From: a virus
Reading direction: 5' to 3' (one strand)
IMG/VR virus record: IMGVR_UViG_3300036780_000209
Location: 102,499 to 166,498 of that record
DNA length: 64,000 nt
The translations under genes were made by a program, and so were the position numbers. Positions 42,254-47,849 of this stretch are shown piece by piece (within the stretch, counting starts at the first letter, position 1; each line of letters opens with the position of its first letter). The notes beneath the pieces are model-generated. The model ran no database searches, was not told where the DNA came from, and was given only the letters and a program-made list of their open reading frames with translations.

Positions 42254-42404
42254 TTGAGTCTCGCCGCTTCTTCATCCGAGCGGCGTGACCAGCCCTGCAG
42301 ATATCACATTTACAACCATGCTTACGATACATAGCAACACTGCCATGCTTAAACCCATTAATCCAGCTAGGATTATCTCCCGATTCCCTGGTGCTGGTGC
42401 CCAT
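42219..42404 (-). CDS. Small HNH-associated-type CxC..C protein
   Basis: A 61-residue frame from ATG 42404 with GFKHGSVAMYRKHGCKCDIC and a basic helix RAGHAARMKKRRD. The H-G-x(5)-Y-x-x-x-G-C-x-C-x-x-C-x-x-A pattern recurs in small actinophage proteins near HNH enzymes. G+C is low here. The end (RTATQPVKGTA) is coded by the 5' half of tRNA-Ile(GAT). Confidence 0.5.
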   Translation of the reverse strand: MGTSTRESGDNPSWINGFKHGSVAMYRKHGCKCDICRAGHAARMKKRRDSRTATQPVKGTA

Positions 42405-42409
42405 GACTG

Positions 42410-42607
42410 ATGCTCGCGCATCAGGGTACGTACTATGCCATGTTCGCAATCATCGCAGTGGTCCTGTTCGCCATCGCCACGCTCATCGCGTTCACGTCAC
42501 TCAGCGGGATCTCGGTCCTCGGGCTGATCGCGGCGGGGCTGCTGTGCATTGCCCTGCACCTGGCCATCGGCGGGACCGTCACGATCCCGTGGCATCGCCA
42601 GCCGTAA
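42410..42607 (+). CDS. Small two-helix membrane protein on the opposite strand
   Basis: A 65-residue frame (ATG 42410 or 42440) with two hydrophobic segments (MFAIIAVVLFAIATLIAF; VLGLIAAGLLCIALHLAIGG). It is the only plus-strand gene candidate inside the tRNA array and diverges from the 42404 gene. No strong Shine-Dalgarno is seen. Confidence 0.45.
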   Translation: MLAHQGTYYAMFAIIAVVLFAIATLIAFTSLSGISVLGLIAAGLLCIALHLAIGGTVTIPWHRQP

Positions 42608-42608
42608 G

Positions 42609-42694
42609 CGGATCGCGGAGGTCCCGACCCCCAGCCCCGTGAAGGACCCTTCCGCTTTCAAGGCGGAGGCCGCCGCCTGACGGCTTCACGATCC
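42609..42694 (-). tRNA. tRNA-Ser (TGA)
   Basis: Long-variable-arm tRNA; stem TCCGC/GCGGA; loop CTTGAAA reads TCA. T-loop is GTCGGGA, not TTCGANN. Confidence 0.75.
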
Positions 42695-42780
42695 AGGTGG
42701 CGCATGCCAGGACTCCCGCCGGTCCTGGCTCGGCGGTGCCTGGCTCCAGGACTTGTGGTTCCCGGTGCGCCGCCGGGAAG

Positions 42781-42867
42781 CGGATGACGGAGTACTCGAA
42801 ACCCACCCCCTTGCAGGAGCCAGCCGCTTTCGAGGCGGAGCCGGTGCGCCTGCCCGGTTCGTCATCC
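42781..42867 (-). tRNA. tRNA-Ser (CGA)
   Basis: Long variable arm; perfect acceptor GGATGAC/GTCATCC; loop CTCGAAA reads TCG; T-loop TTCGAGT. Confidence 0.8.
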
Positions 42868-42947
42868 AGGGTGATCCCGTTAGGCAGGTCTGCGCCCTGC
42901 AGCCCGTGCGCACGGACAGCCCGGGTACAGGATCAAGCCGGGCTTTG

Positions 42948-43033
42948 CGGATGACGGAGAGCCCGAGTCCCAGCCCCTTCACGGGACCCGCTCCGTTTCC
43001 AGCGGAGGCCGGCGCCTTGCCGGTTCATCATCC
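42948..43033 (-). tRNA. tRNA-Ser (GGA)
   Basis: Long variable arm; stem CTCCG/CGGAG; loop CTGGAAA reads TCC; T-loop CTCGGGC is atypical. CAT precedes the 5' end. Confidence 0.75.
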
Positions 43034-43205
43034 ATGTTCCCGGAGTATGGCATTACCCGATTCTGCCAGGGACTTGCGCTGGTCTAGTGACCTCGCCATG
43101 CGATGCGGTCGGGACACGTGTCGCACACGCAAGGTGCCAGCCAGGCCGCCAGGAGCGGCCTGCACGGCCTGGGCTCTCCTGAGTCCGCCGTAGCCATGGC
43201 AGCGG

Positions 43206-43250
43206 GGAGAGCGACGGAATCGAACCGTCCCGGGCATGCCCGGCCTAGCG
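43206..43250 (-). pseudogene. tRNA 3'-half remnant
   Basis: A perfect T-arm GACGG-TTCGATT-CCGTC followed by acceptor strand GCTCTCC, without a normal 5' half upstream. A matching GGAGAGC lies 26 bases downstream (43179-43173), but the D-like region after it is not convincing. Confidence 0.45.
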
Positions 43251-43335
43251 GAGAGCGGACTACTCGAAAGCCACCCCCTTGCGGGAGCGATCCGGCTAGC
43301 AACCGGTCCCAGCGCGCCTGTCTGGTTCACCCTCC
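43249..43335 (-). tRNA. tRNA-Ser (GCT)
   Basis: Long variable arm; loop TTGCTAG reads AGC; T-loop TTCGAGT. Acceptor contains wobble pairs. CAT precedes the 5' end. Confidence 0.75.
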
Positions 43336-43450
43336 ATGCTGACCCGTTCGCCCTCCGCGACGGCTGGGCAGCCGTCCGAGGTACTGGGCAGGGCTTGGTC
43401 GCGACACCGTTCGCCCTGGAGGCGGCCACGGCTCCTCAGCCGCCTCTTCG

Positions 43451-43524
43451 TACTCTCGGAGGGATTCGAACCCTCAACATCCACGCCCTGAACGTGGCGA
43501 CTCTACCAATTGGCCTACGAGAGC
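43451..43524 (-). tRNA. tRNA, anticodon CAG (Leu), class I body
   Basis: Perfect acceptor GCTCTCG/CGAGAGT-type pairing; stem CCACG/CGTGG; loop TTCAGGG, as in normal tRNA-Leu(CAG). The variable region is only five bases (class I), which is abnormal for bacterial leucine tRNA. CAT precedes the 5' end. Confidence 0.75.
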
Positions 43525-43638
43525 ATGGTCCCGGCACTTCTGCCCGTCCAGGCGCTACCTGGACTTCGCCGCTGCCGGGCGCTGGCGGGCTTTGGCGTGA
43601 TCACGGGTCCCTGGCCAGGGCGCACCGCGCTCACCCAG

Positions 43639-43711
43639 AGCGGCTGACGGGAATCGAACCCGCGACCTCCACCTTGGCAAGGTGGCGCTCTGCCTGCTGA
43701 GCTACAACCAC
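43639..43711 (-). tRNA. tRNA-Gly (GCC)
   Basis: Cloverleaf with stem CCACC/GGTGG; loop TTGCCAA reads GGC. CAT precedes the 5' end. Confidence 0.85.
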
Positions 43712-43770
43712 ATGCAGGGCTTGCGCCCCGTTAAAGCCGGCCCTGCGTCCGGCACTGAGCAAATACTGCG

Positions 43771-43843
43771 AGGGGACGACGGGGGTCGAACCCGCGACAT
43801 CGTGCTTGGGAAGCACGCACTCTGCCATCTGAGTTACGTCCGC
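43771..43843 (-). tRNA. tRNA-Gly (CCC)
   Basis: Cloverleaf with stem CGTGC/GCACG; loop TTCCCAA reads GGG; one acceptor mismatch at 2:71. CAT precedes the 5' end. Confidence 0.8.
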
Positions 43844-43853
43844 ATGTTCAGGA

Positions 43854-43976
43854 TCAGCGGGTGCAGTTAACGCAGCACCCGCTGCCGTGCTGGCTGCAAT
43901 GCAGGAGATCCATTCCGATGCAGTATCCGCAACGACATCCGCAGGTTCCGGCCTGACCGCAGTTACTGGCTTCCAT
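43854..43976 (-). CDS. Cysteine-rich 40-residue protein inside the tRNA array
   Basis: ATG 43976 has a near-perfect AAAGGAG Shine-Dalgarno seven bases upstream. The product has nine cysteines in 40 residues, with C-G-C-R-C-G-Y-C in the middle and C-C-V-N-C near the end, so a metal-binding (zinc or metallothionein-like) miniprotein is likely. It fills the gap between tRNA-Thr(GGT) and tRNA-Gly(CCC) exactly. It is too short for usual gene finders. Confidence 0.65.
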   Translation of the reverse strand: MEASNCGQAGTCGCRCGYCIGMDLLHCSQHGSGCCVNCTR

Positions 43977-43999
43977 GCTGATCTCCTTTACTCATAGCG

Positions 44000-44072
44000 A
44001 GCCTGCTGCGGGATTTGAACCCGCGCCCTCTTCCTTACCAAGGAAGCGCTCTGCCGCTGGAGCTAAGCAGGC
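44000..44072 (-). tRNA. tRNA-Thr (GGT)
   Basis: Perfect acceptor GCCTGCT/AGCAGGC; stem CTTCC/GGAAG; loop TTGGTAA reads ACC. CAT precedes the 5' end. Confidence 0.9.
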
Positions 44073-44191
44073 ATGATGCTGGGCCTTGGCAGGTCCCTTT
44101 CTTCCCCTCAGGGGCCGCCTGCGGAAATAGCGCTCCTCGCCCGGCTTCAGAGCGCTTCCGGTGACGGCAGGGAATCCTGCCAGAATTTATG

Positions 44192-44262
44192 CTGACCCGC
44201 CTGGACTCGAACCAGGACTACCGGGGCCAAAACCCGGCGGACTGCCATTGCCCTACGAGTCA
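44192..44262 (-). tRNA. tRNA-Gln (TTG)
   Basis: Cloverleaf with stem CCGGG/CCCGG; loop TTTTGGC reads CAA; T-stem CCTGG/CCAGG. CAT precedes the 5' end with A-T-G on the plus strand. Confidence 0.85.
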
Positions 44263-44271
44263 ATGTATTAC

Positions 44272-44380
44272 CATCGGGTGCCGGAATCGAACCGGCTTCT
44301 CTGCTTTCCGGCAGTATCTCCACCAGGAATACGAACCCTCCGGTCATAGGGAAGCGTGCTTACCGGCTCACTTACACAAC
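44272..44380 (-). pseudogene. Degenerate tRNA region
   Basis: A clean T-arm (GCCGG-TTCGATT-CCGGC) and acceptor strand ACCCGAT are present, with a hairpin CTGC-CGGAAA-GCAG (6-base loop, GAA or GGA) and two possible D-arms (GTAT..ATAC; GTGA..GCAC). No arrangement gives a full cloverleaf. Confidence 0.4.
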
Positions 44381-44443
44381 GGGACCTTGATCCCGGACAG
44401 GTTGCCGACGGTGCCCCGTTTAAGCCTGCCACCTCTTCCCACG

Positions 44444-44516
44444 AGCCCGCTACAGGGATCGAACCTGCGGCCTGCGCTTTACAAGAGCGCCGCTCTTCCA
44501 ACTGAGCTAAGCGGGC
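44444..44516 (-). tRNA. tRNA-Thr (TGT)
   Basis: Perfect acceptor GCCCGCT/AGCGGGC; stem GCGCT/AGCGC; loop CTTGTAA reads ACA. CAT precedes the 5' end. Confidence 0.9.
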
Positions 44517-44580
44517 ATGGTTGCCGGGGGCGGCAGCCATTAACGGAAAACGTGAGCCAGCGCCATCTCCGGCAAGCTCC

Positions 44581-44648
44581 GGGCGGCGGGAAGCCTCGAA
44601 CCTTCCCCGGGAGTCCGACCACGGGTGCCGTGGCTGCGCGAACCGCCC
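44581..44648 (-). pseudogene. tRNA-like element without D-arm
   Basis: Acceptor strands GGGCGGT/GCCGCCC pair and a T-like arm with TTCGAGG is present, but there is no D-arm and the central hairpin has a short loop. Probably a decayed tRNA. Confidence 0.4.
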
Positions 44649-44653
44649 TTCCG

Positions 44654-44727
44654 TATCCTCGGCGGGACTCGAACCCGCACTGCCGACGCCCTCAACGTCG
44701 TGCCTCCTGCCATTGGGCTACGAGGAC
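44654..44727 (-). tRNA. tRNA, anticodon GAG (Leu), class I body
   Basis: Perfect acceptor; stem CGACG/CGTCG; loop TTGAGGG as in tRNA-Leu(GAG). Variable region of five bases only, which is abnormal for Leu. CAT precedes the 5' end. Confidence 0.75.
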
Positions 44728-44791
44728 ATGATGCGCGAGGTCGCAGGTCTGCGACCCTAAGACGTTCAAGGTCGCACGGATGCCACCTTAG

Positions 44792-44864
44792 AGCCCGAGC
44801 GCGGTCTCGAACCGCGTGCCTGCGCATTACGAGTGCGCCGCTCTCCCAGGTGAGCTACACGGGC
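44792..44864 (-). tRNA. tRNA-Thr (CGT)
   Basis: Cloverleaf with stem GCGCA/TGCGC; loop CTCGTAA reads ACG; one acceptor mismatch. CAT precedes the 5' end. Confidence 0.85.
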
Positions 44865-45243
44865 ATGATCCTGCTCAAGCGTGCGGACGGGCTTTCGCCT
44901 CCGCTGATATATCCCTACCATCACGGGCCGCTAGCAGCCCCGGGAACGGCTCCGGGCCAGGAAGCCGGTACCTGAGCAGGACGACTGATCCTGATGCCTC
45001 ATCCGAACGCCGCGCCGTTCCGGAGTTCCGCCGGTCCCTGGCCAGGTGAAGCGGCTGTTCCTGCGGTCATGGGGCTTATCGGCCTGCCTCTTAGAGTGAG
45101 ATATCCGGAGGTCCTGGCCTCGGCCAGGTTTAAATGCCTGACTGTACCTCAGCTCAACCGGGTAATCCCGCAAGGCCTCAGCTTATCGTCCCTCAGGACT
45201 CCCGCTTTCCGGCACGGCGAACGGAAGAAGCATCAGGCATGAG
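44865..45243. other. Spacer of 379 bases without an assigned gene
   Basis: I find no protein frame with a Shine-Dalgarno and no TTCGA T-arm. The minus strand has several hairpins and one region (about 45080-45180) with a D-like arm TACC..GGTA and an AT-rich loop, possibly an old tRNA. Confidence 0.4.
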
Positions 45244-45319
45244 CTGCCCACCCTGGGATCGAACCAGGAAAGTCTCCCGGGTCAGAGCCGGGCGGGTCTG
45301 CCAATTCCCCCAGTGGGCA
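45244..45319 (-). tRNA. tRNA-Gln (CTG)
   Basis: Perfect acceptor TGCCCAC/GTGGGCA; stem CCCGG/CCGGG; loop CTCTGAC reads CAG. Confidence 0.85.
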
Positions 45320-45333
45320 TTGTTATTACTGCG

Positions 45334-45408
45334 TGCGCGAAGAGGGAGTCGAACCCTCACACGCCTCATTTTGAGTGAGGCAGCTCTGCCAGTTGGACTT
45401 ACTCGCGC
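45334..45408 (-). tRNA. tRNA, anticodon CAA (Leu), class I body
   Basis: Acceptor GCGCGAG/TTCGCGC with one wobble; stem CCTCA/TGAGG; loop CTCAAAA. Variable region only five bases. Second CAA unit of the window and the better formed one. Confidence 0.75.
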
Positions 45409-45465
45409 AAGGCTGGCTCCCGCTGCCACGGAAGCCAGTTACTACGGAACCGCCAGGTAAACGCG

Positions 45466-45538
45466 TGCGCCGTGAGGGACTCGAACCCCCGGCCCGCTGA
45501 TTAAGAGTCAGCAACTCTACCCACTGAGTTAACGGCGC
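45466..45538 (-). tRNA. tRNA-Lys (CTT)
   Basis: Perfect acceptor GCGCCGT/ACGGCGC; stem GCTGA/TCAGC; loop CTCTTAA reads AAG. Confidence 0.9.
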
Positions 45539-45620
45539 AAGATCAGGAATCTCCCTGGCGATGAGGAGCCTACTAACATGGCCGCCAGGCACCTGTTTCG
45601 ACCCCGGAAACTCCTGATAG

Positions 45621-45691
45621 AGCGGGTAGGGGGAATCGGACCCCCGTCACGTGCTTGGAAGGCACGGTCTCTGCCACTGAGTTATACCCGC
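45621..45691 (-). tRNA. tRNA-Gly (TCC)
   Basis: Perfect acceptor GCGGGTA/TACCCGC; stem CGTGC/GCACG; loop CTTCCAA reads GGA; T-loop TCCGATT. Confidence 0.85.
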
Positions 45692-45702
45692 ATTGACTAC
45701 TC

Positions 45703-45772
45703 GCGACACAACGGGACTCGAACCCGTACCTGGGGATTGTGTCCCCCGTGCTGCCGATTACACCATGCGTCT
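45703..45772 (-). pseudogene. tRNA-like unit with shortened anticodon arm
   Basis: Good D-arm (GTGT..GCAC), T-arm (ACGGG-TTCGAGT-CCCGT) and 6 of 7 acceptor pairs, but the anticodon arm GGGGA-CACAA-TCCCC has a 5-base loop and no U33. Anticodon cannot be assigned. Confidence 0.5.
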
Positions 45773-45825
45773 CAGCCGGGGAGCGACCCTGACCGCAGCT
45801 AAGGGAAGGATCCTTTCCCTTCGCG

Positions 45826-45896
45826 TGTCCCCTGACGGATTCGAACCGCCGTATCCTGGGCTTCAACCAGGCGCTCTTCCCCTGAGCTAAAGAGAC
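45826..45896 (-). tRNA. tRNA-Phe (GAA)
   Basis: Cloverleaf with stem CCTGG/CCAGG; loop TTGAAGC reads TTC; T-loop TTCGAAT; acceptor with wobble pairs. Confidence 0.85.
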
Positions 45897-46030
45897 GTGG
45901 ATTCGGGCCGGCCCCAGGTTCCACCCCTCTTTCTGAGAGACGGATCCCGGGCTTCGCGAAATGCAGCGGCGGCAGCCTGGCTAGGGCCGTCGCTTCTGAC
46001 CGCTCGGGGGAGCCATCCCACCAGCCCACG

Positions 46031-46102
46031 TCGGGAGGCGGGGACTCGGACCCCGTCTACCTGCTCCCAAAGCAGGCGCGCTCACCCTTACGCGACATCC
46101 CG
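46031..46102 (-). tRNA. tRNA-Pro (TGG)
   Basis: Stem CCTGC/GCAGG; loop TTTGGGA reads CCA; T-stem CGGGG/CCCCG; one acceptor mismatch. Confidence 0.85.
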
Positions 46103-46182
46103 GTGAAAATGAAGACAGCGGCCTGGCAGCCAGGTATCCCCGGTCCAGCAGGCAGTGAGGACTCCCATCTCAGCGCCGTCCG

Positions 46183-46256
46183 TCGGGCTGGAGGGATTCG
46201 AACCCCCGGCCTCCTGACCCCCAGTCAGGCGCTCTGCCAAGCTGAGCCACAACCCG
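46183..46256 (-). tRNA. tRNA-Pro (GGG)
   Basis: Acceptor CGGGTTG/CAGCCCG; stem CCTGA/TCAGG; loop CTGGGGG reads CCC. Closely related to the next tRNA-Pro. Confidence 0.9.
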
Positions 46257-46326
46257 ATTAAGAGGCCAGCACGGACTTTCACCGCCGCATACAGCGGGGC
46301 TTGTCTCATCCCCTTTGTGACCTCAG

Positions 46327-46401
46327 TCGGGCTGGAGGGATTCGAACCCCCGGCCTCCGCGTCCCGAACGCGGCGCGCTAACCAAGCTGCGCTACAACCC
46401 G
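46327..46401 (-). tRNA. tRNA-Pro (CGG)
   Basis: Same acceptor and T-arm as the GGG unit, so probably a duplicate; stem CCGCG/CGCGG; loop TTCGGGA reads CCG. Confidence 0.9.
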
Positions 46402-46448
46402 ATTGCGGGGCTTCGCTCGCCACTGGCGTATCCGTAGGGCTTTCACCC

Positions 46449-46485
46449 GGGGAGCAGGATTCGAACCTGCGTACCAGCCCCTCGT
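46449..46485 (-). pseudogene. tRNA 3'-half remnant
   Basis: A perfect T-arm GCAGG-TTCGAAT-CCTGC and acceptor strand TCCCCGG directly follow tRNA-Ala(TGC), with no partner 5' half found nearby. Confidence 0.5.
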
Positions 46486-46557
46486 GGACCACGGGGGATT
46501 CGAACCCCCCACCTCCCGGGTGCAGACCGGGTGCTCTGCCAACTGAGCTAGCAGCCC
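46485..46557 (-). tRNA. tRNA-Ala (TGC)
   Basis: Stem CCCGG/CCGGG; loop TCTGCAC reads GCA; T-stem GGGGG/CCCCC; acceptor with wobble pairs. CAT precedes the 5' end. Confidence 0.85.
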
Positions 46558-46727
46558 ATGCGGCAACCGCGATCTTTGTCTTGATCCGCTGCCTTGTGTG
46601 CTTAGGACGGCGACTCCTCATACAAAGAGAGACACACGAACGACCGTCACAACGCTGGTGACGCTGCTCTGCTGGCTACCATGCCAGTCAGGACCAGGAG
46701 CATTTTCAGTTTCGGCCGAAACTCCCG

Positions 46728-46800
46728 TGGACCTACCCGGAATCGAACCGGGGACCTCTCCCGTGCGAGGGGAGCGCGCTACCTGCTGCGCCATAAGCCC
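46728..46800 (-). tRNA. tRNA-Ala (CGC)
   Basis: Stem CTCCC/GGGAG; loop CTCGCAC reads GCG; T-stem CCCGG/CCGGG. Confidence 0.85.
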
Positions 46801-46923
46801 GTGGAGCCCCGAGTGATTCCGGCCAGGGCGCTTGGAGTCGCGCCTGGTCATGCCGGTTACCATTGTCAGCCGACTGCTAGCAGGACGGCTTCCGGATGCC
46901 GTGCCACGGCTCGGGACATTACG

Positions 46924-47011
46924 AGGGGCGCTCTGCCGCTGAGCTACCAGCCACCTAGGGCCGGAGCCCATCACCAGTGGCCGGGCAGGATTCGAACCCG
47001 CGACCTCCCCC
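46924..47011 (-). tRNA. Circularly permuted tRNA-like unit C
   Basis: On the minus strand the 3' half comes first: GGGGG (47011-47007), variable AGGTC, T-arm GCGGG-TTCGAAT-CCTGC, acceptor strand CCGGCCA. After about 24 bases follows a 5' half: TGGCTGG, TA, D-arm GCTCAGCGGCAGAGC, G, CCCCT (46928-46924). Acceptor strands pair 7 of 7 (one wobble), and CCCCT pairs with GGGGG (one wobble). In normal order the upstream 5' half GCCGGGA does not pair with CCGGCCA. Anticodon cannot be read safely. Confidence 0.6.
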
Positions 47012-47020
47012 CTGCTTGCG

Positions 47021-47093
47021 GAGGGGGCTCTGCGACTTGAGCTATCCCGGCATGGATGGGGCCGGGACCAGGCCTTGCACCTGGATCTCCCTC
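47021..47093 (-). tRNA. Circularly permuted tRNA-like unit D
   Basis: Directly after tRNA-Ala(GGC) the minus strand reads GAGGG, AGAT, T-arm CCAGG-TGCAAGG-CCTGG, acceptor TCCCGGC, then C and CCA. After the bases TCCAT follows GCCGGGA, TA, D-arm GCTCAAGTCGCAGAGC, C, CCCTC. Acceptor (7 of 7) and anticodon stem (5 of 5) pair perfectly. The T-loop deviates from TTCRANY. It interlocks with unit C: 5' half of D is followed at once by the 3' half of C. Confidence 0.6.
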
Positions 47094-47097
47094 CTCG

Positions 47098-47170
47098 TGG
47101 AGCGACGGGGACTCGAACCCCGGACCTCTTGCGTGCCACGCAAGCGCTCTACCTGCTGAGCTATAGCCCC
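47098..47170 (-). tRNA. tRNA-Ala (GGC)
   Basis: Stem CTTGC/GCAAG; loop GTGGCAC reads GCC; T-stem CGGGG/CCCCG; one acceptor mismatch. CAT precedes the 5' end. Confidence 0.85.
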
Positions 47171-47176
47171 ATGGAT

Positions 47177-47255
47177 CTTCCTGCCAGGGCCGCCCTTATC
47201 CCTGGCAAAACCCCGGCCGGAGCCGAGCAGAGCCCGGGCAGGACCCTGGCAGGAA
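47177..47255 (-). other. Long hairpin in the array leader
   Basis: CTTCCTGCCAGGG (47177-47189) and CCCTGGCAGGAAG (47243-47255) are perfect 13-base complements enclosing a GC-rich hairpin. It could be an RNase III-type processing stem. Confidence 0.6.
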
Positions 47256-47400
47256 GTAATTCCCGAACGGTTTGTTTCATGATCAGGCGAGGCTCACACC
47301 AAGACGACGGCCGGAGATCTCCTCCGGCACCATGCCCGCCCGGGAAGTTACTGCCGGCGACCGCGTGAGCCCAGGTTGGCAGCCTGGCGCGCTCGCCGTA

Positions 47401-47422
47401 CTTCTCGTTTCCGCTGTGGAGT
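47401..47422 (-). repeat. 5' copy of the inverted repeat that brackets the tRNA array
   Basis: CTTCTCGTTTCCGCTGTGGA + GT on the plus strand, pairing with 38745-38766 (21 of 22). In the array transcript it precedes all tRNAs except Trp. Confidence 0.85.
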
Positions 47423-47442
47423 TCTCAAGAAACGATCACATT
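47415..47442 (-). promoter_or_regulatory. rRNA-operon-like leader motif
   Basis: The minus strand reads GATCGTTTCTTGAGAACTCC followed by ACAGCGGA. From memory, actinobacterial rrn leader and spacer regions carry GTTTCTTGAGAACTNCACAG or TTGTTTGAGAACTCAA, an antitermination/processing region. The match overlaps the 22-base inverted repeat, the place of the pre-rRNA processing stem. Confidence 0.55.
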
Positions 47443-47469
47443 ACCCGGACTAGGTCCGGTGGTGATCCG

Positions 47470-47540
47470 CAGGCCCGGAGGGACTCGAACCCCCATTACT
47501 GGTTTTGGAGACCAGCGCTCTGCCGTTGAGCTACGTGCCT
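47470..47540 (-). tRNA. tRNA-Trp (CCA)
   Basis: Stem CTGGT/ACCAG; loop CTCCAAA reads TGG; T-stem GAGGG/CCCCC. First intact tRNA of the array transcript; lies upstream of the rrn-like leader. Confidence 0.85.
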
Positions 47541-47604
47541 AAGATGATTCAGTTGTACCCCTGTAAAACTGAAAGCCGCTGCCCATTTCTTCTGGGAGCG
47601 GCCC

Positions 47605-47700
47605 TCGGGCTTAACAGGGAGCCTTTACCCCAGGACCTCTGCCTTCCAGGCAGAGCCCGGCTGGCGGAAGGGGCGCACGATGGTACCGTGCGCGGTGCTT
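47605..47700 (-). pseudogene. tRNA-like remnant at the start of the array
   Basis: A normal-looking anticodon arm TCTGC-CTGGAAG-GCAGA (GGA) is present, but no T-arm with TTCGA and no matching acceptor strands. Confidence 0.4.
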
Positions 47701-47741
47701 CCGCACCCTGGCTGCCTGCTGGCTTCGAACCTCATGAGGAA

Positions 47742-47770
47742 AAGGTAGCACGGCGTCAAGCGGGTGTCAA
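47742..47770 (-). promoter_or_regulatory. Strong promoter of the tRNA array
   Basis: Consensus TTGACA (47770-47765), 17-base spacer, TACCTT (47747-47742) on the minus strand, the best promoter in the window. A half-site of the recurring motif (ATACAAGGAAACTAGG) lies just upstream. Confidence 0.75.
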
Positions 47771-47805
47771 ACCTAGTTTCCTTGTATTTTATTTGGGCAG
47801 GTCAG

Positions 47806-47836
47806 CGGCCCCGTCCCGGGCCGGGAACGGGGCCGC
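47806..47836 (-). terminator. Hairpin terminator after the 48851-47850 gene
   Basis: GCGGCCCCGT / ACGGGGCCGC-type stem with inner CCGG pairs, located between the lipoprotein stop and the array promoter. No long T run. Confidence 0.5.
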
Positions 47837-47849
47837 CGGCTGGTGCGGG

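Noticed and set aside
44581-44648. Selenocysteine tRNA
   Set aside because: No TCA anticodon, no long acceptor stem; better seen as a decayed tRNA.
46917-47053. A single ordinary tRNA from 46978 to 47051
   Set aside because: Its acceptor strands GCCGGGA and CCGGCCA do not pair, while each pairs fully with a neighbour on its other side.
38772-47540. CRISPR array (regular repeats)
   Set aside because: The repeated TTCGAA-type units are T-arms of different tRNAs; no constant repeats with spacers.
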